This document shows positions 36,383 to 45,507 of a stretch of DNA of 64,000 nucleotides, one piece after another. The DNA is from JAXMBX01 sp046349635 (GTDB lineage Bacteria; Planctomycetota; Planctomycetia; Planctomycetales; Planctomycetaceae). Within the stretch, counting starts at the first letter, position 1. The number at the start of each line of letters is the position of its first letter. The notes below the pieces were generated by a model. The model was not told where the DNA came from and made no database searches. It saw only the letters and a program-made list of their open reading frames with translations. The DNA lies in NCBI GenBank assembly GCA_046349635.1, contig JAXMBX010000013.1:1-64000 (forward strand). Reading direction: 5' to 3'. The translations under genes and the position numbers were made by a program.

Positions 36383-37273
36383 ATGCGCGATTTTGACTAT
36401 CAATCTCCCGGCACGCTGACGGAAGCGATCAAGGTTCTGGGGGAGGCGAATGGATCGGCCAAGCCTCTCGCCGGGGGGACCGACCTGATCGATCAGGTGC
36501 GTGTGGGGCGATTGTCCCCGGATCTGATTATCGATCTCAAGAAGATTCCGGAATTGAACATTCTGGAACTCTCGCCGCAGGGGTTGCGACTCGGAGCGGC
36601 GGTTCCCTGCTACAAGATTTACCAGAACGCGAAGGTGTGCGAGCAGTATTCCGCGCTGGGAGACAGTGCCTCGCTGATCGGCGGGATTCAGATTCAAAGC
36701 CGGGCAAGCATTGGCGGGAACCTGTGCAATTCCGGTCCGGCGGCGGATTCGATTCCCTCGTTGATTGCACTCGGGGCGGTCGCGGTGATTCAAGGGGCGA
36801 AGGGGAGCCGCGAGGTGCCGGTGGAGAAATTCTGCACCGGTCCGGGGAAGAATGTCCTGCAGCCGGGAGAGTTCCTGGTGGAACTGAAGTTTCCGGCGCG
36901 ACCGGCGCACAGCGGATCGCGGTATCAGCGGTTTATTCCCCGGAATGAAATGGACATTGCCGTGGTGGGGGTGGGGGCGTCAGTGGTGCTAGAGGGAGAC
37001 AAGATCGCCTCGGCCCGGATCGGGCTGGGGGCGGTGGCGGCAACACCTCTCTTCGCGGAGGAGGCGAGTGCGGTCCTGAAGGGCTTGCCCGCCAATGTGG
37101 ATTCGTATCGCAAGGCGGCGGCTGCGGCGCGAGCGATCATTTCGCCGATTGATGACATGCGGGGGACGAAAGAGTTCCGGTTGCATGTGACCGGCGTGCT
37201 GGTGGAACGTGTGCTGGCGGATGCGGTCAGCCGGGCGCAGGGGAAACCTCTCGCGGTCGGATGTCACGGGTGA
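36383..37273 (+). CDS. FAD-binding (medium) subunit of a molybdenum hydroxylase
   Basis: The protein of about 296 residues belongs to the CoxM/XDH-B family. KPLAGGTDLIDQVRVG and QIQSRASIGGNLCNSGPAAD are the two FAD-contact motifs, and the C-terminal domain continues to residue 290. It passes electrons from the iron-sulfur subunit to an acceptor. It is the first gene of a tight operon with the 2Fe-2S and molybdopterin subunits. AGGTGA lies eight bases before the ATG at 36383. Confidence 0.92.
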   Translation: MRDFDYQSPGTLTEAIKVLGEANGSAKPLAGGTDLIDQVRVGRLSPDLIIDLKKIPELNILELSPQGLRLGAAVPCYKIYQNAKVCEQYSALGDSASLIGGIQIQSRASIGGNLCNSGPAADSIPSLIALGAVAVIQGAKGSREVPVEKFCTGPGKNVLQPGEFLVELKFPARPAHSGSRYQRFIPRNEMDIAVVGVGASVVLEGDKIASARIGLGAVAATPLFAEEASAVLKGLPANVDSYRKAAAAARAIISPIDDMRGTKEFRLHVTGVLVERVLADAVSRAQGKPLAVGCHG

Positions 37274-37337
37274 TAATTCGAGACAGAATTGTTTGAGATC
37301 AAACTCAATTTCTTGAGTGACGAATAAAAGGTGAAAC

Positions 37338-37823
37338 ATGGCAAAACGTCGCGTCGTGACGGCGAACATCAACGGCAAGGAGACGGAGTTCCTGTGCGAA
37401 CCGCGTCAGACTTTGCTGGAAGTGCTGCGGGATAACCTGGGAATGACCGGCACCAAGGAAGGATGTTCCAACGGGAACTGCGGGGCTTGTACCGTGCTGA
37501 TGAACGGTCGCACGGTGGTGAGTTGCCTGGTTCTGGCGATGGAGGCGGAAGGGGCGACGATCGAAACCATCGAAGGGGTGGCGTGCAGCGACGGTCTGGA
37601 TCCGATCCAGCAGGCGTTCCTGGAGAATGCCGCGTTGCAGTGCGGGATCTGCACCCCCGGGTTCATCATGTCCTCGAAGGCGATTCTGGACGAGAATCCG
37701 AACCCGGACGAGCATTACATTCGTTTTCACCTGGCCGGCAACCTGTGCCGGTGCACGGGATATGACAAGATCGTGCGGGCTGTCCAAGATGCGGCGAAAG
37801 CACGACAGGAGGTCAAGGCCTGA
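37338..37823 (+). CDS. 2Fe-2S (small) subunit of a molybdenum hydroxylase
   Basis: The 161-residue protein carries two iron-sulfur clusters. The plant-ferredoxin-like cluster uses Cys43, 48, 51 and 63 (GCSNGNCGACTVLMNG); the second uses Cys102, 105, 137 and 139 (QCGICTPGF and LCRCTGY). It relays electrons from the molybdenum site to FAD. Its TGA stop overlaps the next ATG by one base, indicating coupled translation with the large subunit. Confidence 0.95.
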   Translation: MAKRRVVTANINGKETEFLCEPRQTLLEVLRDNLGMTGTKEGCSNGNCGACTVLMNGRTVVSCLVLAMEAEGATIETIEGVACSDGLDPIQQAFLENAALQCGICTPGFIMSSKAILDENPNPDEHYIRFHLAGNLCRCTGYDKIVRAVQDAAKARQEVKA

Positions 37824-40090
37824 TGTCTATTTCAGAACGTCCGAATAAGTACAAGGTGATCGGCACGCGGCCGATCCGTCACGACGGGACCGACAAGGTG
37901 ACGGGGCGGGCGCGATACGGCGCTGACATCCAACTGACGGGGATGCTGTACGGCGCGATGCTGCGCAGTCCGCATGCGCACGCGAAGATCAAGTCGATCG
38001 ACACTTCCAAGGCGGAAGCGCTGCCGGGCGTGCGGGCGGTGGTTACCCACAAGGATATTCCCGAAGCGGGGGACAAGATCGCCGAGCTGGGGGAAGGGGC
38101 GGTGGTCCTGAGGCACCTGAGCTACAACGTCCTGGCGGGGCCGAAAGTGTTGTACCGGGGGCATGCGATTGCGGCCGTGGCGGCGGACAACATTCATATT
38201 GCGGAAGAAGCAGTCAAGCTGATCAAGGTGGAGTATGAAGTGCTGCCGCCGGTGATCGACGTCCAGGAAGCAATGAAGGACGGATCTCCGCTGCTGCACG
38301 ATGATATTCGGACCGAATCGCTCGGCGAGCAGACGAACAAGCTGAGCAACGTCGCGAAGCACTTCCGGTTCGAAAAAGGAAACATCGAGCAGGGATTCAA
38401 AGACGCGAAGGTGGTCGTGGAACGGGAGTTCACGACGGCGACGGTGCACCAGGGCTATATCGAGCCGCACAACGCGACCGCGCTGTGGAACGCGGACGGC
38501 AACGTCACGGTCTGGTGCAGCACGCAAGGATCGTTCACGGTGCGCCAACAGGTGGCGGAACTGCTGCAGATTCCGGTGGGGAAGGTGAAAGTCATTCCGA
38601 CGGAAATCGGCGGCGGATTCGGGGGGAAGATCGCCGTCTACCTGGAACCGGTGGCCGCGGTGCTGTCGAAGAAGTCCGGTCATGCGGTGAAGCTGGTGAT
38701 GGGACGGGCGGACGTGTTCGAAGGGACCGGTCCAACCCCCGGCTGCTACATGAAAGTGAAGATGGGGGTCGATGCGGCCGGTAAGATCACCGCCGCGGAG
38801 GCCTCTATTGCGTTTGAAGCGGGGGCGTATCCCGGTTCTCCGGTCGGTGCGGCGGCGATGTGCGTTTTCGCCTGTTATGACGTCCCGAACGGGCGGGTGG
38901 ATGCCTATGACGTCGTCGTGAACAAGCCCCGCTCGAGTGCGTATCGGGCTCCCGGCGCCACGCAAGCGGCGATCGCGACCGAGACGATCATCGACGAAAT
39001 CTGCGAGCAACTGAAGATCGATCCGCTGGAGTTCCGGCTGAAGAATGCGGCCAAGGAAGGGACGCGGCGGATCGACGGGCCGACGTTCCCGCGAGTGGGG
39101 ATGGTCGAATCGGTGGAAGCGATTCAGAACAGTGAGCACTGGAAGACGCCGCTGAAGGGGAAGAACCAGGGGCGGGGGGTGGCCTCCGGTTTCTGGTTCA
39201 ACATTGGTCTGAAGTCTGCCGTGACTGCGACGGTCAACGCGGACGGAAGCGTCGGGCTGATGGAAGGGTCCACGGATATCGGCGGAAGCCGGACCAGCAT
39301 CGCGATGCAGTTCGCGGAGACGATCGGGATTCCCGTGGAGCAGGTGATCCCGACAGTGGGTGACACGGATGCGGTGGGTTATACGGACGTGACCGGCGGA
39401 AGCCGGGTGACGTTCGCGACCGGCTGGGCCGCCTATGAAGCGGGGCTCGATCTGCAGCGGCAATGCTGTGCAAGAGCTGCGGCATTCTGGGAAGTAGAAC
39501 CGTCGCAGGTGAAGTATGTCGACGGAGGGGTGCAGGGACCCGGCGGTAAAAAGCTGGCGTTCAAGGAACTGGTGGAAAAGATCTCCAAGCATGGGGAGCC
39601 TTTGATCGGGCGGGGGTCTTCCGATCCGCAGCAACCGGGGGGAGCATTCGCGACCCATTGCGTGGACGTGGAAGTCGATCCGGACACCGGCAAGGTCCAG
39701 GTGCTGCGGTACACGGCGTCGCAGGATGTCGGAACCGCCATTCACCCGAGCTACGTCGAAGGGCAGGTGCAGGGGGGAGTGGTGCAGGGGATCGGCTGGG
39801 GACTGAACGAAGAGTATTTCTACGACGCGACCGGAACGATGCGGAACTCGACGTACCTCGATTACCGGATTCCTACCTGCCTGGATCTGCCGATGATCAA
39901 CACGATCCTGGTGGAAGTCCCGAACCCCGGGCATCCGTATGGAGTGCGGGGTGTGGGTGACGTGCCGATTGTGCCTCCGCCCGCGGCGCTCGCGAACGCG
40001 ATTTATAATGCGGTCGGGGTGCGGATGCGGCATTTGCCGATGTCTCCGCCACGGGTGTTGCACGAGATTCTCAAGAAGAGCAAGTCGTAA
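37823..40090 (+). CDS. Molybdopterin-binding (large) subunit of a xanthine-dehydrogenase-family enzyme
   Basis: The 755-residue catalytic subunit has the N-terminal domain (VTGRARYGADIQLTGML), QGYIEPHNATALW, GGGFGGKIAVYLEP, the active-site loop SSAYRAPGATQAAIATE, and a C-terminal cofactor region ending in VGDVPIVPPPAALANAI with the conserved catalytic glutamate region rearranged. The loop AYRAPG is not the form I CO-dehydrogenase motif (AYRCSFR) nor the usual form II AYRGAGR, so the substrate is probably an organic hydroxylation target. It works with the two upstream subunits and is followed by a MoaD-like gene. Confidence 0.93.
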   Translation: MSISERPNKYKVIGTRPIRHDGTDKVTGRARYGADIQLTGMLYGAMLRSPHAHAKIKSIDTSKAEALPGVRAVVTHKDIPEAGDKIAELGEGAVVLRHLSYNVLAGPKVLYRGHAIAAVAADNIHIAEEAVKLIKVEYEVLPPVIDVQEAMKDGSPLLHDDIRTESLGEQTNKLSNVAKHFRFEKGNIEQGFKDAKVVVEREFTTATVHQGYIEPHNATALWNADGNVTVWCSTQGSFTVRQQVAELLQIPVGKVKVIPTEIGGGFGGKIAVYLEPVAAVLSKKSGHAVKLVMGRADVFEGTGPTPGCYMKVKMGVDAAGKITAAEASIAFEAGAYPGSPVGAAAMCVFACYDVPNGRVDAYDVVVNKPRSSAYRAPGATQAAIATETIIDEICEQLKIDPLEFRLKNAAKEGTRRIDGPTFPRVGMVESVEAIQNSEHWKTPLKGKNQGRGVASGFWFNIGLKSAVTATVNADGSVGLMEGSTDIGGSRTSIAMQFAETIGIPVEQVIPTVGDTDAVGYTDVTGGSRVTFATGWAAYEAGLDLQRQCCARAAAFWEVEPSQVKYVDGGVQGPGGKKLAFKELVEKISKHGEPLIGRGSSDPQQPGGAFATHCVDVEVDPDTGKVQVLRYTASQDVGTAIHPSYVEGQVQGGVVQGIGWGLNEEYFYDATGTMRNSTYLDYRIPTCLDLPMINTILVEVPNPGHPYGVRGVGDVPIVPPPAALANAIYNAVGVRMRHLPMSPPRVLHEILKKSKS

Positions 40091-40094
40091 CGAC

Positions 40095-40358
40095 ATGGCG
40101 AAGGTTTATATTCCACCCTTGATCCGCCCCCTGACCGGGGGAGAGGAGATGGTGGAATTGCCGGGGGCGTCCGTGCGGCAGATTGTCGCGGAACTGGAAC
40201 GACGGTTTCCGGGGACGCGGGAGCGATTGTGCGTGGAGGATGAGTTGCGCCCGGGCTTGGCGGTCGCGGTCGACGGGAATATTTCCTCGCGGGGCCTGAT
40301 GGAGAAGGTTGGCGAGTCCAGCGAGGTGCATTTTCTGCCGGCGCTGGGGGGCGGTTGA
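40095..40358 (+). CDS. MoaD/ThiS-like sulfur carrier protein
   Basis: The 87-residue ubiquitin-fold protein reads AKVYIPPLIRPLTGG, a helix VRQIVAELERRFPG, VAVDGNISSRGLMEKV and a C-terminal GGG right before the stop. A free diglycine end that is adenylated and thiocarboxylated is the hallmark of these carriers, which donate sulfur to molybdopterin, thiamine or tRNA. It starts four bases after the large-subunit stop, so it is probably co-translated and may serve cofactor maturation of this enzyme. Exact partner unknown. Confidence 0.85.
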   Translation: MAKVYIPPLIRPLTGGEEMVELPGASVRQIVAELERRFPGTRERLCVEDELRPGLAVAVDGNISSRGLMEKVGESSEVHFLPALGGG

Positions 40359-40366
40359 GCGTCTGC

Positions 40367-42322
40367 TCATTTCGTGGAGACGGCGCGGGGGAGGACGAGG
40401 GCCTGGAGTTGGGGGACGTCGAATTCCTTCAGCAGGCCGAAGGTGAATTGCTCCGGGGCTTTTTCGAACTTGAGATCTTCCGTCAGAACCTCCTTGAGGC
40501 TGGCGCGGGGTTTATGAAGTTCCAGGCTGGAGATCGCATGGGCATCGACGGCGGCGGCCATCAGGCCGATCAGTGAAGTGCGCGGGCCGAAGGTGGAGAC
40601 CTGCACGGGGGCGTCCTTAAAGGCGGTCCGAGACCAGCGGGCGACGGCGACGAGTTGCGAGGCTTGCAGGCCGAGGGGGCGTTCTCCCAGAGTGGAGAGG
40701 ACGAGGGCGTGCAGATAGGAGCGTTCTTTCGCGAGGTTTTCGCCGAAGTACCAGGGATCGACGGCGAGAACCCGCTTCTTCTGCTTGAGGAGGGCTTCGA
40801 CTTCGTGGGCGAGTTTTGCGCGGCCTTCGTCGCCGATCAGGATGACCGTTTCCGCCGGTTCCCCTTGGGAGAATTCCGTGGCGGGGATGCTCCAGTCCTG
40901 GGCACAACGGAGTTTCCAGTGGATGATCCGGATCTCGCCGTTCATTTCGACGGCGACGGTTTCCGCGTTGACGGGGAATTCACGGTAGTGGATGACGTCG
41001 CGGAGAGTTTTGCGGCGCTCTTCGCTCCAGGTGGCACGCGCGGCAGCGTCGGTGGGAATGGCCGGGTTCGCCGGGAGGGGCTTGGCGGCATCGAGGGCGA
41101 GCGAATGGAATGAGGCGTTGTTTTCGGGGATCGGGACGTTCAGTTCCTCCTTGGTTTTCACCTCATTCTCGGAGGGAATCTCGACGGGGGAATACTTGCC
41201 GTCGCCGGGGAACCAGTGCCGTCCGATGACGGTGTAGAGGGACTCCCGGTTCTCGCGCTGGAAGTTGTGGTCGCCGGGGATGTCGTTGACATGGATATTG
41301 AAGTTCGGGAGGGCGTTGAAGAGTCGATAGACGGGGAAAGCGGTTTCGAGGAGTGGCGGAAGAGCCGTCGCGGATTTGAAGCAGCAACCATCGTTGGAGT
41401 TATAAGTGAGGAGAGCGTGACGAGGGGCGAGAAGGGCGGTGAGGTGGGTGTAGTCGGCATACACGCTGAAATCGACAGGGGCCTGCTCGGAGTCCCCCAG
41501 GTCGGCGAAAGTGTCGAGTCTTGTGGCGAGGCTGCTGTAACCGGCGACGGGATTGGTCAGGGTGACGCGGGTGTCGAGTGAGGAGATGAAGATGGTCTGC
41601 CAGCCTCCGCCGGAAAGGCCAGCGACACCGACGCGGGTGGGGTCGGCATTTTCCAGAGAGAGCAAAAGGTCGAGGCCGCGCTTCATGTTGAGATAGAAGA
41701 CGGAGACACCACTCACGCCGCAGAGGTCGAGTTGATTCAGGCGTCCGTGGGCGAAGCCTTCGGATCGCAGTTGTCCCATGCCGAACCATTCGACGTTCAG
41801 GGCGATGATGCCGCGCTTGGCCTGATTGATACAGCGCATCTGCTTGTATTGGGCCTGCTTGCCGTCCCCGTCATGGCCGTTGACATTCAGGAAGACAGGG
41901 ACTTTGCCGGAAAGATTGTCCGGCAGGTAGAGGAGTGCGGGGATCCAGAGGCCGGGGAGGGCTTCGTAGCGGAGCTTGCGGATCTTATAGCCGGGGCCGC
42001 CGGGAATGGTGTCGAGCATCTCGACTTTGACGGGGCCTTGTTTCCACGTGTCCGGAACGCCGCGGTAGATCACGTTGTCGAGGATTTCCTGGCGTTTCTT
42101 CGCGGCGTAGTCCTGAAAGGCTTCCTTCGTCTTGAATTCCGGGAAGGGAGGGACACGGGGGCGGGCGAAGTTCAGGGTTTCGGTTTGCGTGGTGTTGGGG
42201 GGGAGGATGGGATGGGTGAGGGCGGTTTCGATGGCCTTTTCGGCGGCGGGCAGGGATGTGAGGCAGGAGAGGGCGATCAGGCAGGCGGCAAGCCGCAGAC
42301 AATTCTCAAGACCGTGACGCAT
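40367..42322 (-). CDS. Secreted alpha/beta hydrolase with two hydrolase-like domains (acetyl-xylan-esterase type)
   Basis: The protein of about 651 residues has a signal peptide (CLRLAACLIALSCLTSLPAAE) and a first alpha/beta-hydrolase domain with VFLNVNGHDGDG, nucleophile motif VGVAGLSGGGWQ and the later DNF/ DHNFQRENRES histidine segment. A second, more diverged domain follows (TVILIGDEGRAKLAHEVE, VLAVDPWYFGE) without a clear G-X-S-X-G. Such planctomycete enzymes are usually esterases on plant or algal glycans; the substrate is not shown. I start at the ATG at 42322, where the signal peptide begins, not at the longer in-frame reading. Confidence 0.8.
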   Translation of the reverse strand: MRHGLENCLRLAACLIALSCLTSLPAAEKAIETALTHPILPPNTTQTETLNFARPRVPPFPEFKTKEAFQDYAAKKRQEILDNVIYRGVPDTWKQGPVKVEMLDTIPGGPGYKIRKLRYEALPGLWIPALLYLPDNLSGKVPVFLNVNGHDGDGKQAQYKQMRCINQAKRGIIALNVEWFGMGQLRSEGFAHGRLNQLDLCGVSGVSVFYLNMKRGLDLLLSLENADPTRVGVAGLSGGGWQTIFISSLDTRVTLTNPVAGYSSLATRLDTFADLGDSEQAPVDFSVYADYTHLTALLAPRHALLTYNSNDGCCFKSATALPPLLETAFPVYRLFNALPNFNIHVNDIPGDHNFQRENRESLYTVIGRHWFPGDGKYSPVEIPSENEVKTKEELNVPIPENNASFHSLALDAAKPLPANPAIPTDAAARATWSEERRKTLRDVIHYREFPVNAETVAVEMNGEIRIIHWKLRCAQDWSIPATEFSQGEPAETVILIGDEGRAKLAHEVEALLKQKKRVLAVDPWYFGENLAKERSYLHALVLSTLGERPLGLQASQLVAVARWSRTAFKDAPVQVSTFGPRTSLIGLMAAAVDAHAISSLELHKPRASLKEVLTEDLKFEKAPEQFTFGLLKEFDVPQLQALVLPRAVSTK

Positions 42323-42429
42323 TTCTAAAGTCCCCCGGTGTGGTCGTTCTCTGGTGAGAACGGAGATTATAGGGGAACGAAAAGCGGCCCGCGAGAAAAA
42401 AGAGGGAGCGAGCGGGGAGAGGGCGGGGG

Positions 42430-42828
42430 TTAGACGCCGGCTTCGGCCAGGATGTGGCAAGGCAGAATTTCGTGAACCTTGCTAATGAAGGCGTCCAGAC
42501 AGAAGGGCTTGCGAAGGAAGAGTTCCACGCCACGGGCTTCCACAAAGTGGCGGAGGCCTTCTTGTTCCAGTCCACTCATCATGATGATGGGGACGTGGGA
42601 GCGGGGATTCTTACGAAGATGTTCGAGGATGGTGAGTCCGCTCCAGCGGGGCATGACGAGGTCCATGACGATCAGATCGGGGCGTTCGAGCTCAGCCCGC
42701 ATGAGGCCTTCCTTGCCGTCGCAGGCGAGCAGGACTTCATACCCTTCTAGGAGCAAGGCGGCCTGCAGGGCCTCCAGAATATGGGGGTCGTCATCCACCA
42801 GCAGAATGCGATTTCCGAGGGCTGTCAT
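42430..42828 (-). CDS. Single-domain response regulator (receiver only)
   Basis: The 132-residue CheY-like protein has the acidic pocket ILLVDDDPHI, the phosphoacceptor aspartate in DLIVMDLVMPRWSG, the switch serine in IIMMSGLEQEG and the conserved lysine in FLRKPF. There is no output domain, so it signals by protein contact or phosphotransfer. AAGGG lies just before the ATG at 42828; the longer in-frame start is less likely. No histidine kinase gene is adjacent. The gene is alone on the leftward strand. Confidence 0.88.
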   Translation of the reverse strand: MTALGNRILLVDDDPHILEALQAALLLEGYEVLLACDGKEGLMRAELERPDLIVMDLVMPRWSGLTILEHLRKNPRSHVPIIMMSGLEQEGLRHFVEARGVELFLRKPFCLDAFISKVHEILPCHILAEAGV

Positions 42829-43314
42829 GCGTTCCCTTCCAGTTCCCTTGAGGCTGGGCAGCTCTTTTGGGCCAGAAAAAGGGGGGCTTTCGGCAGAAAA
42901 TCGGTCGTTCATCATCGCCGCCAGTGTCATTCTACGAGGCGTTTCGGCAACAGGCGTTGCGTTTCTGCAGCAGAACCGTGGGAAATCCCAGAGTCGGGAT
43001 CATGTTATGCCGGTCGTAGCGATCTCTAAGAGAAGGGGGTGACGAAACATTCGTTCGCATGAGGAAGGAATTTCCTAATTGCTGGCGGATCAATATTTTG
43101 CGCATCGTGCTAGAGCGGGTGGGATGGGAAGAGAGGGATTGCGGAAGGGTGAAAAAGTTCCCGCGAATGAAGTCCCGATGGTTCTCATTATTCCCCGGTT
43201 TCGAGTAAACTGGGGCGTTTGCCGCGCGGGTTCGACTCTGTGTTGTTTGACCGGTGTCGTTAAGCCTGTTGTGCGGTCTCTGTTTCGATTTGTCCGTAGA
43301 TCAGGATTTCAGCC
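42829..43314. other. Divergent intergenic region upstream of purA
   Basis: It should hold the purA promoter and that of the response regulator. An open frame running into purA in another phase looks like a shadow. No repeats are seen. Confidence 0.45.
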
Positions 43315-44622
43315 GTGTTCGCGTCCGCAACGTCAGTCGTCGGCCTCCAGTGGGGCGATGAAGCCAAGGGAAAAATCGTCGATTTGCTCACCGATCGGCA
43401 CGATCTGGTGGTCCGTTACCAGGGGGGGAACAACGCCGGGCATACCGTCGTTTCCCAGGGTGTGAAATACAAACTTTCGCTGGTTCCTTCCGGAATCCTG
43501 CGGAAGAACGTCTCGTCGGTGATCGCCACGGGGGTGGTGATTGACCCCAAGGCGTTGCTGAAAGAGATCAACACGCTGCGCGAGCAGGGGGTGGAGATCG
43601 GCAAGAATCTGCTGATCAGCGATCGGGCGCACGTGATCTTCCCGTATCACATGGCGGAAGAGGCGGTGCTGGAGAAAAGCCGCAAGGGAGAAGCGATCGG
43701 GACGACGATGCGCGGGATCGGAACCTGCTACAAGGAGAAGGCGGGGCGTTCGCATGCGATTCGGGTCGGGGATCTGATGCGTCCGCAGGTGCTGCGGAAC
43801 AAGCTGGAACAGATCGTCGAATTCAAAAATGCGATGCTGCGGCCACTGGCGGAGAACTTCGAACCGTTTTCGGCGAGCGCGATTGCGGAGGAATATCTAG
43901 GATACGCGGAGCAGTTGAAGTCCCACGTGACGGACACGACTGCGTTCCTGCTGAAGGCAGTCGATCAGAAGCGGAAAATCCTGTTCGAAGGGGCGCAGGG
44001 AAGCCTGCTGGATCTCGATCACGGGACGTTCCCGTATGTGACCTCGTCCAACAGTTCCGGCTGCGGCATTCACGCGGGGAGCGGCGTTCCGGAGCGGACG
44101 ATTTCCTGCATGATCGGCGTGGCGAAGGCTTATACCACGCGGGTCGGCGGGGGACCCTTCCCGTCCGAACTGGATAACGCCATCGGAGAACATATCCGCA
44201 AGGTGGGGAATGAATACGGGACCGTCACCGGGCGTCCGCGGCGGTGCGGCTGGTTCGATGCGGTCGCGACACGTTATTCCGCCCGGATCAGCGGCGTGGA
44301 TTGCATCTCGGTCATGCTGCTGGACGTGTTGAGCGGACTGGATGAGATCTGCGTCTGCGAGGCGTATGAAATCGACGGGGAGCGGACGATTGAATTTCCC
44401 AGCCACGTCGATGACCTGGCGAAGGCCAAGCCGGTACTGCGGAAACTTCCCGGCTGGAAAAAGGACATCTGCGGTGCGAAGAAGATGTCTGACTTTCCGA
44501 AAGAGGCCCGGGCTTATCTGGACACCATCTCCGAGGTGATCGGTTCTCCGATCGACATCGTTTCGATTGGTCCGGATCGGGAGCAGACGGTCATTGCAGA
44601 TAGCAGCCGGTTTGGGGGCTGA
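43315..44622 (+). CDS. purA: Adenylosuccinate synthase
   Basis: The 435-residue enzyme makes adenylosuccinate from IMP, aspartate and GTP in AMP synthesis. The GTP/IMP loop reads VVGLQWGDEAKGKIVDLL (GDEAKGK where E. coli has GDEGKGK), followed by QGGNNAGHTVV, GTTMRGIGTCY, LFEGAQGSLLDLDHGTFPYVTSSN and VTGRPRRCGWFDAV. The start is a GTG at 43315 with CAGGA about eight bases upstream; no suitable ATG precedes the conserved first strand. The LUD-domain gene follows on the same strand. Confidence 0.96.
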   Translation: MFASATSVVGLQWGDEAKGKIVDLLTDRHDLVVRYQGGNNAGHTVVSQGVKYKLSLVPSGILRKNVSSVIATGVVIDPKALLKEINTLREQGVEIGKNLLISDRAHVIFPYHMAEEAVLEKSRKGEAIGTTMRGIGTCYKEKAGRSHAIRVGDLMRPQVLRNKLEQIVEFKNAMLRPLAENFEPFSASAIAEEYLGYAEQLKSHVTDTTAFLLKAVDQKRKILFEGAQGSLLDLDHGTFPYVTSSNSSGCGIHAGSGVPERTISCMIGVAKAYTTRVGGGPFPSELDNAIGEHIRKVGNEYGTVTGRPRRCGWFDAVATRYSARISGVDCISVMLLDVLSGLDEICVCEAYEIDGERTIEFPSHVDDLAKAKPVLRKLPGWKKDICGAKKMSDFPKEARAYLDTISEVIGSPIDIVSIGPDREQTVIADSSRFGG

Positions 44623-44647
44623 TCCTGACGGCGGAGCAGAGGGGGCC

Positions 44648-45337
44648 ATGGACAGGGATCTGTTTCTGGAGCGGGTGCGAAAGCAGGCGATTGCGGGGCG
44701 GGCGTTTCCGGTTCCCGTGAATCCTGAAGCGACCAGCGAGCAGTCCTACGTCGGGGGCGGAGCAGATCCCGTGGGGACATTTCTGGCAGAGTGGCAAGGG
44801 GCGGGTGGACAGGGGGCACGCTGTCGTTCGCTCGCCGAGGTGAACAGTTACATTCGCAGCCTGATCGAGAGGATGGGGGCGAAGTCGGTCCTGTGCTGGA
44901 AACATCCGCTGTTAGAGAAACTGAAGATTGATTCAACGATCCGGGAGTATGGAGCGGAACCTCTTCTCTGGGACAAGCTGGAGGGGGAGTCGGAAGAGGA
45001 GCGGTGGCTGCAGACGTTTGCGGCCGACCTGGGGATTACGAGCGTGGACTGGGGAATCGCCGAAACCGGTTCGCTGGTGGTTTGTTCGCGGGCCGGGGGG
45101 CGAGGGCGGGCGGTGAGCCTGTTGCCGCCGGTGCATCTGGCGTTGCTCGAACCGTCTCAGATTCTTCCGGACCTGTTCGATCTGTATGAGCGTCTGGGGG
45201 AAGACCTGGCGGGTTTGCCATCGAATGTCGCGCTGATTACCGGGCCGAGCAAGACGGGGGATATTCAACTGCAACTGACGACGGGGGTGCATGGACCGGG
45301 GGAAGTGCATGCGGTCGTGTGTGAGTTCGGTCTGTGA
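44648..45337 (+). CDS. LUD domain protein (LutC/YkgG-like)
   Basis: The protein of about 229 residues has the LUD fold: SLAEVNSYIRSLIERMGAKSV, GITSVDWGIAETGSLVV, LLPPVHLALLEPSQILPDL, and NVALITGPSKTGDIQLQLTTGVHGPGEVHAVV, the diagnostic end. LutC acts with LutA and LutB in lactate oxidation, but those genes are not here and many solitary LUD proteins have other, unknown jobs. AGGGGG precedes the ATG at 44648. It lies 25 bp after purA and may be co-transcribed with it. Confidence 0.88.
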   Translation: MDRDLFLERVRKQAIAGRAFPVPVNPEATSEQSYVGGGADPVGTFLAEWQGAGGQGARCRSLAEVNSYIRSLIERMGAKSVLCWKHPLLEKLKIDSTIREYGAEPLLWDKLEGESEEERWLQTFAADLGITSVDWGIAETGSLVVCSRAGGRGRAVSLLPPVHLALLEPSQILPDLFDLYERLGEDLAGLPSNVALITGPSKTGDIQLQLTTGVHGPGEVHAVVCEFGL

Positions 45338-45507
45338 GTTTTCAGCATAGAAATGATTTTTCTCAGGGGCGGGAAAGTCCTGATCCTCAACAAATGCCGT
45401 CTGTTTCCCTAAAATAAGCCCTCTGGTCTGGTCGGGTTGAACTGTTGACCAGGCCGTTTACATTCGACGTTACACCATCAAAATTTGAACTCTTTGGAAT
45501 CTGATTC

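Noticed and set aside
37832..40096. 754-codon leftward open frame antisense to the molybdopterin subunit
   Set aside because: It mirrors the coding frame of a clear enzyme, is His/Arg-rich with no family resemblance and has no ribosome site.
36371..40358. Aerobic CO dehydrogenase (form I)
   Set aside because: The active-site loop is AYRAPG, without the Cys of AYRCSFR, so CO oxidation is not supported.
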